Both the position numbers and the translations under genes were made by a program. A stretch of 10,809 bases of DNA. Origin: an uncultured Oscillospiraceae bacterium. Its GTDB lineage: Bacteria > Bacillota > Clostridia > Oscillospirales > Oscillospiraceae. Every line of letters begins with the position of its first letter. The stretch's first letter is position 1. Of this stretch, positions 7,147 through 10,809 are shown in pieces. The notes below the pieces were generated by a model that made no database searches, was not told where the DNA came from, and worked only from the letters and a program-made list of their open reading frames with translations. The stretch is taken from assembly GCA_900751035.1 (NCBI GenBank), contig CAADSF010000092.1, positions 1 through 10,809 of the forward strand, given 5' to 3'.

Positions 7147-8679
7147 ATGAAACGCTTCTTTTATATCCTTCTGGCAGCTCTTCTTCTGCTGACGCTTGCC
7201 GCGTGCCAGAAAGCCCCGGAAGCCGACCCAGCGGACGGCGTGCGCAGCTGGAAGATAAAATACGACCTTGGTATGCACGCGCTGTCCGAGGGAAACTATG
7301 AGAAGGCCATTCTGGCCTTTGAGGCAGCAATCGAGATCGACCCCCAAAACCCGGACGCGTACCGCAAACTCGCCGAAGTATATGAAAAGACCGGCGACGA
7401 GGACGCCGCGCTGCGCACGCTCCAGACCGGCGCGGAAGCGACCGGCGACCGCGAGCTGACCGACCTCGCCGGGAAAAAGCAGCAGGCGCTTGACGCGCAG
7501 ACAGCGCAGACCGGGCAGACAGCGCAGACCGGACAGACGGTACAGGCCGGGCAGACAGACGCACCGGAAACGTCTGCGCAGGCGGCTCCGGAGACGGCGG
7601 CGGCACCGGACTGGTCCGCGCAGCTTGACAGCGCCATGTATTTCGGCGACGCATCAGACTGCCGCATGAGCCGCGAAGCAGCCGAGGCGTATGCTGCCGC
7701 GCTCGAACAGCTTCCGAAGACAAAGGATGACTATGGTACGGCCTATACGCTGCGTGCGATGCTGCTCGACCCCGGCGACGGGTATCCGCTGCTGCTGACG
7801 TGCTATGCAGGCGATGAAAAAATGTACGACGAAGGGTGGCCGACTCTGGCCGACCATGACCTGCCGTATCAGGTCTGGACCTTCAACGGAAAAACGGCGG
7901 AACGCTATCCGTTCGAAGCGGAGGCAAATGACATCGGCACGGACATCCTGTTCGGAAGCATCGATGGAAAGCCGGGGATTTACGTGCGGGACGGCATGAG
8001 CGCGGATGTCGGCAGCCCGGAGGGCTGTATGTACTATACGGTATCCGAATATCAGGTGAAGCTGCTGCACCATCTGTGGCACACGTGGAGCTATATTTAC
8101 ACCGGCAGCGACCCGGAGCAGGGACAGGCGGCTTCCCTGCAGGCGTATCTGGACGACGGCTGGGTGCTTGAGAGCACGTATGACGACTGGAGCTATCTGG
8201 ACAGATATGAGCTGGACGGCACGGTGATTCGCGGAAACGACCCGGATTATGCGCGTCTGACAGAGGCGTATACCCGCATACAGGAGAGCTTTCAGGCATC
8301 GCCGGACAGGGTCTATATGCTTGGGATCGTCGGCTATATCCCCGTGTCGTGGAGCAGCCCTTCGGAGCTGTGCGCCGCGCTGCGCGGGGAAAGCGTTCCG
8401 TCTGCCGGGACGCAGGACGCGCCGTATTCGAACAAAGAGCTGGAGCGCATGACGGCAGAATTTTTCCAGACGAATTACCCCAACGACGGCAAATATGTCG
8501 TGTTTGACGGCGAGAGCGAGGACGGCGGCAGCACGCTGGACGTCATTGTGCGCTTCCAGTGGTCCGAAAGCTCAGGCGTAAGAACTGCGAACGTCTATGT
8601 GGCCAGCATCCGCATCGACAAGCTGAGCGGTGTACTGACGGACTTAAATACATATGAGACGCTTGGCACGCTCTGGTAA
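7147..8679 (+). CDS. TPR lipoprotein carrying module B and an extra C-terminal domain
   Basis: A 510-residue predicted lipoprotein. AGGAG at 7134-7138 is eight bases before ATG 7147. This start gives M-K-R-F-F and lipobox L-A-A-C with Cys20, whereas the longer in-frame extension would lie inside the preceding gene. The TPR block begins at Trp35, though this copy reads G-M-H-A-L-S-E in place of G-V-R-Y-L-S-E. A Gln/Thr-rich linker made of six-residue repeats lies at residues 118-139. Module B covers 152-414 and closely matches the product of 5273-7120. Residues 415-510 are unique in the window: a helix (N-K-E-L-E-R-M-T-A-E-F-F) followed by beta-strands ending in S-I-R-I-D-K-L-S-G-V-L-T-D. The shape recalls cystatin/NTF2-like or PepSY-like domains, but no family can be named from sequence alone. 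Confidence 0.88.
   Translation: MKRFFYILLAALLLLTLAACQKAPEADPADGVRSWKIKYDLGMHALSEGNYEKAILAFEAAIEIDPQNPDAYRKLAEVYEKTGDEDAALRTLQTGAEATGDRELTDLAGKKQQALDAQTAQTGQTAQTGQTVQAGQTDAPETSAQAAPETAAAPDWSAQLDSAMYFGDASDCRMSREAAEAYAAALEQLPKTKDDYGTAYTLRAMLLDPGDGYPLLLTCYAGDEKMYDEGWPTLADHDLPYQVWTFNGKTAERYPFEAEANDIGTDILFGSIDGKPGIYVRDGMSADVGSPEGCMYYTVSEYQVKLLHHLWHTWSYIYTGSDPEQGQAASLQAYLDDGWVLESTYDDWSYLDRYELDGTVIRGNDPDYARLTEAYTRIQESFQASPDRVYMLGIVGYIPVSWSSPSELCAALRGESVPSAGTQDAPYSNKELERMTAEFFQTNYPNDGKYVVFDGESEDGGSTLDVIVRFQWSESSGVRTANVYVASIRIDKLSGVLTDLNTYETLGTLW
7498..7563 (+). repeat. 18-bp tandem repeat in the linker of the fifth lipoprotein gene
   Basis: Three 18-bp units occur at 7498-7515, 7516-7533 and 7534-7551, with a partial fourth at 7552-7563. 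Units 1 and 2 differ at only the last base; unit 3 is more diverged. They encode Q-T-A-Q-T-G repeats. In the paralog at 3308-5251 the flanks A-L-D-A and P-E-T-S are directly joined, so these 66 bases appear as an in-frame insertion or expansion. Confidence 0.85.
7600..8388 (+). repeat. Module B coding repeat, second copy
   Basis: This stretch encodes residues 152-414 of the fifth lipoprotein, the partner of 6311-7117. Small indels separate the copies (for example around the Q-E-I-L-Q-R-Q segment of the first copy), and the coding frame is intact in both. Confidence 0.8.
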
Positions 8680-8702
8680 TTGCCGCAAAAGGAGAAAGAG
8701 AA

Positions 8703-10535
8703 ATGAAGCAGAGAAAAAAGCGCCTGCGCGTGTGCCTTCTGGCCGCGCTCCTGCTGCTGACGCTTGCCGCGTGCAGCAAAGCACCGGCAGCCGAATTGAC
8801 GACCGACCCGGCGGGCGAAGCCCCCGGCTGGCAGGCCAAATACGACCTCGGCGTGCGGTATCTGTCCGAGGGCAATTATCAAGAGGCCATTCTGGCCTTT
8901 GAGGCGGCAATCGAAATTGACCCCAAGAACGCCGATGCGTATCTCAAGCTCGCCGAAGCCTATGAGCAGACCGGCGACGAGAGCGCCGCGCTTCGCGCTC
9001 TGCGCGACGGCGCTGACGCGACCGGCGACCAGACCCTTGCCGGGCAGGTGCGCGAAAAGCAGCAGGAGCTGCTTGAAAGCAGCTTTCCGGCGGCGCTGAG
9101 CCCGGACTGCACGGAATATGTATCCTACGAACCCGGCACCGGTGCGCGGCAGCAGGAGCAGCCGGACGATCTGCTCCTGTACCGGCTCGTGAACGTCGAC
9201 GGCGTGAACGGCCCGGAGCGGTACGGGCTCTACGGCAGCGCGAACAATGGCGGCGGCTGGTGCTGGACGCTCTATTATGCGCGTGTCGCGTCCGACGGCG
9301 CGGTACAGCGGGGCACGCTGCCGCTTCCAGCGCTGGACGCGTATGACGCGCAGGCGGATGTCGTGCTCTATCCGGGCGCGGACGGCATATGGAGCCTTGC
9401 GGTCTACAGCACAAGGCGGAATCATGCCGATAACCTGTATCGCTATGCCGAGCCATGCACGACCACATGGGAGGTCACGTCCTACACGCTCGGCGACAGC
9501 CCCGCGCAGAGCGGCAGCTGGAGCAGACCGGAGACAGAGCCGTCCGATTCTGACGACTGGGAAAACCAGAGAGCGAGTTATGCCGCAAATAAGGCCGCGC
9601 GTGAAGCGTATCGTGCGCAGCTGCAGGCAGCCGGGCTGCCCTTCTTCCCGGATGGCACGGATAATATGAACGAAGTGCTCCTCAGCACCGCAGCCGCACG
9701 GCAGACCGTCTGGCTTCATCACTGCGACCATTTCGTTCTCGGCACTGTGGGCAGCGATACGACGCACCTGCGCCGCGACTGGAGCAAAGAGGAGCTGGCG
9801 GCGCATGAGACATGGTTCCAACAGGAGACCGAAGAGGCCATCGAGGGCGAGGCCATGCGCACCCGCTACAAGCTGGAGCTGCGCCCCGGCATGGAGCGCA
9901 CGGGCACGTGTGCAAACGGAAATACGAAGAACTATGAAGAGAAAATGCAGTACGGCCAGTTTGCCGTTGTCGACACGCAGACGGGGCAGGACGCGGCACT
10001 GTTCTACGTAAACTACCGGGAGGCAGATAACGAGATTCAGCGGGCCTATCCGGATAACTGTATGTTTAGGTATGTGGGCGGATACTGCGTGTACGGCTTC
10101 CCGGTCAAGGAAGTGGTAGGCGGCACGCTCCCCAACGCGTGGCTTTCGTTCAACCCGGAAACAGGTGAGGTGTTCCCCTTGGCTGAATGCGGATCATGCC
10201 TGAAGGCGGGGAAGTATCTGCTTACATATATAGATGCCTTTCCGCCGGGATGGAACCTGCTGACGGTGCGCGGCACGCAGATCAACATGGACCGGTGGCT
10301 TGAATGCTGGAGTACAGCAGCGCGGGACGGCGTGCTCTATTTCTCCACCCAGTCGGATGACAGACACGGCATGATGGAGCACACGAGCACACTCTGGCGC
10401 ATGGACCTGCAAACCGGCGAAACGACAAACCTCGGCACGATCGAGGCCGAACGCGTCACCTACATCTGTGACACCTTTGCACTGTATTACACGTCGGACC
10501 AGAACGGCGGAGCGATCCGCCGCATGGTCTTCTGA
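8703..10535 (+). CDS. TPR lipoprotein carrying module A (second copy)
   Basis: A 610-residue predicted lipoprotein. AAGGAG at 8689-8694 is eight bases before ATG 8703. The n-region is longer and more basic than in the paralogs (K-Q-R-K-K-R-L-R), and lipobox L-A-A-C puts the anchor at Cys24. The TPR block runs from Trp43 to about 110. Module A occupies about 135-610 and is homologous to residues 157-647 of the 3308-5251 product, with shared C-T-E-Y-V, N-G-P-E-R-Y, W-L-H-H-C-D-H-F, T-H-L-R-R-D-W and A-G-K-Y-L-L. The end W-R-M-D-L-Q-T-G-E-T-T-N-L-G matches the propeller-like blade of that paralog. Cysteines are frequent (for example E-C-G-S-C), and some lie at positions not shared with the paralog. 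The function is unknown; an extracytoplasmic binding protein is the simplest reading. Confidence 0.88.
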   Translation: MKQRKKRLRVCLLAALLLLTLAACSKAPAAELTTDPAGEAPGWQAKYDLGVRYLSEGNYQEAILAFEAAIEIDPKNADAYLKLAEAYEQTGDESAALRALRDGADATGDQTLAGQVREKQQELLESSFPAALSPDCTEYVSYEPGTGARQQEQPDDLLLYRLVNVDGVNGPERYGLYGSANNGGGWCWTLYYARVASDGAVQRGTLPLPALDAYDAQADVVLYPGADGIWSLAVYSTRRNHADNLYRYAEPCTTTWEVTSYTLGDSPAQSGSWSRPETEPSDSDDWENQRASYAANKAAREAYRAQLQAAGLPFFPDGTDNMNEVLLSTAAARQTVWLHHCDHFVLGTVGSDTTHLRRDWSKEELAAHETWFQQETEEAIEGEAMRTRYKLELRPGMERTGTCANGNTKNYEEKMQYGQFAVVDTQTGQDAALFYVNYREADNEIQRAYPDNCMFRYVGGYCVYGFPVKEVVGGTLPNAWLSFNPETGEVFPLAECGSCLKAGKYLLTYIDAFPPGWNLLTVRGTQINMDRWLECWSTAARDGVLYFSTQSDDRHGMMEHTSTLWRMDLQTGETTNLGTIEAERVTYICDTFALYYTSDQNGGAIRRMVF

Positions 10536-10549
10536 GGAAAGGAGCAGCC

Positions 10550-10651
10550 ATGGAACACGAAGCATACCGCCCCCGGCGCACAGGTGCTGGGGGATTGGCG
10601 CAGCGCCTCCGCGCTGCACGAACGGTGAAAAACAGGAGAAAGGGGAAATGA
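10550..10651 (+). CDS. Possible 33-residue basic small ORF
   Basis: ATG 10550 follows AGGAG (10540-10544) by five bases and opens a 33-codon frame. The frame ends at TGA 10649-10651, overlapping the next gene's candidate ATG 10648 in an ATGA arrangement typical of translational coupling. The predicted peptide is very rich in Arg and Lys, has no hydrophobic segment and matches nothing I recognise. Two strong stem-loops lie inside it. It could be a leader peptide that couples translation, a gene remnant, or a chance frame. The ribosome binding site and the overlap are seen; expression is inferred. Confidence 0.35.
   Translation: MEHEAYRPRRTGAGGLAQRLRAARTVKNRRKGK
10570..10593 (+). other. GC-rich stem-loop before the seventh gene
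   Basis: Positions 10570-10579 can pair with 10584-10593 around the loop ACAG, giving a 10-bp stem with two G-T wobbles. No T run follows, so it is not a standard terminator. Together with a second stem at 10600-10617 it may reduce or pace transcription or translation between the sixth and seventh genes. Confidence 0.4.
10600..10617 (+). other. Perfect 7-bp stem-loop
   Basis: GCAGCGC (10600-10606) pairs perfectly with GCGCTGC (10611-10617) around the loop CTCC. It sits six bases after the preceding stem-loop and 17 bases before the seventh gene's ribosome binding site. No poly-T follows. Confidence 0.4.
10634..10638 (+). promoter_or_regulatory. Ribosome binding site of the seventh gene
   Basis: AGGAG lies nine bases before ATG 10648 and 15 before the in-frame ATG 10654. 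A purine stretch AAGGGG (10640-10645) could serve 10654 instead. The canonical motif and the ATGA overlap with the small ORF favour 10648; the M-K-R-F-F start of the close paralog favours 10654. Confidence 0.5.
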
Positions 10652-10809
10652 CCATGAAACGCTTCTTTTATATCCTTCTGGCAGCGCTGTTGCTGCTGAC
10701 GCTTGCCGCGTGCGCAAAGACACCGGCAGCCGAATTGACGACCGAACCAGCGGACGAAGCGCCCGACTGGCAGACCCAATACGACCTCGGCGTGCGGTAT
10801 CTGTCCGAG
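10648..10809 (+). CDS. TPR lipoprotein, 5' part only (cut by window edge)
   Basis: The first 54 codons of a seventh paralog are visible. Starting at 10648 adds M-T before M-K-R-F-F; ATG 10654 is the alternative. The signal peptide has lipobox L-A-A-C and matches the gene at 7147-8679. The following linker (A-E-L-T-T-E-P-A) matches the gene at 8703-10535 instead. The TPR signature starts at the Trp codon 10768 (W-Q-T-Q-Y-D-L-G-V-R-Y-L-S-E) and continues past the edge. The C-terminal module cannot be seen. Confidence 0.85.
   Translation, partial: MTMKRFFYILLAALLLLTLAACAKTPAAELTTEPADEAPDWQTQYDLGVRYLSE

Noticed and set aside
7498..7563. CRISPR-like array
   Set aside because: The 18-bp units are directly abutting without spacers and are in frame within a gene, so this is a coding minisatellite.
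8595..9821. Long minus-strand open frame of about 400 codons, and a similar one at 2996-4207
   Set aside because: They lie fully opposite well-supported lipoprotein genes with ribosome binding sites, signal peptides and paralogs. Their translations are rich in Arg, Ala and Pro with no recognisable domain, as expected of antisense frames in GC-rich coding DNA.

Overview
The window looks like a chromosomal segment of a GC-rich Gram-positive bacterium. The best guess is a gut Clostridia member of the Oscillospiraceae type. This rests on strong AGGAG-type ribosome binding sites, Firmicutes-style lipoprotein signal peptides, and a tetratricopeptide (TPR) lipoprotein family with the signature W-Q-x-K-Y-D-L-G-V-R-Y-L-S-E-G-N-Y that I associate with such genomes. 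There is no rRNA, tRNA, transposase or other marker gene, so the taxonomy is an inference.

Layout. Positions 2-93 hold a long imperfect inverted repeat just before the first gene. Seven plus-strand lipoprotein genes follow: 117-2111, 2129-3286, 3308-5251, 5273-7120, 7147-8679, 8703-10535, and one starting at 10648 that runs off the right edge. The first six are separated by only 17-26 bases, each gap filled mainly by a ribosome binding site. I see no terminator between them, so they are probably one transcription unit. A slightly wider gap (10536-10647) before the seventh gene contains a possible 33-codon ORF and two GC-rich stem-loops.

The genes are paralogs by their front ends. Each encodes a lipobox signal peptide, and six of the seven then have a short acidic/Ala-Pro linker and the same TPR block. 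The back ends differ and recombine. Genes 3 and 6 share a roughly 480-residue 'module A'. Genes 4 and 5 share a roughly 265-residue 'module B'. Gene 4 carries the first part of module A fused to module B. Gene 5 adds a further C-terminal domain, and gene 1 instead ends in a peptidoglycan-binding domain. Gene 2 lacks the family signature but is a TPR-like lipoprotein with a beta-repeat-like tail. Long identical DNA stretches in the TPR region suggest recent duplication or gene conversion.

Working together (inference): the products should all be tethered to the outer face of the cytoplasmic membrane. There they would present TPR surfaces and varied C-terminal domains to the cell wall or outside. 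The array looks like a locus that diversifies surface lipoproteins by exchanging C-terminal modules on a constant N-terminal scaffold. No enzymatic function can be assigned from the sequence.
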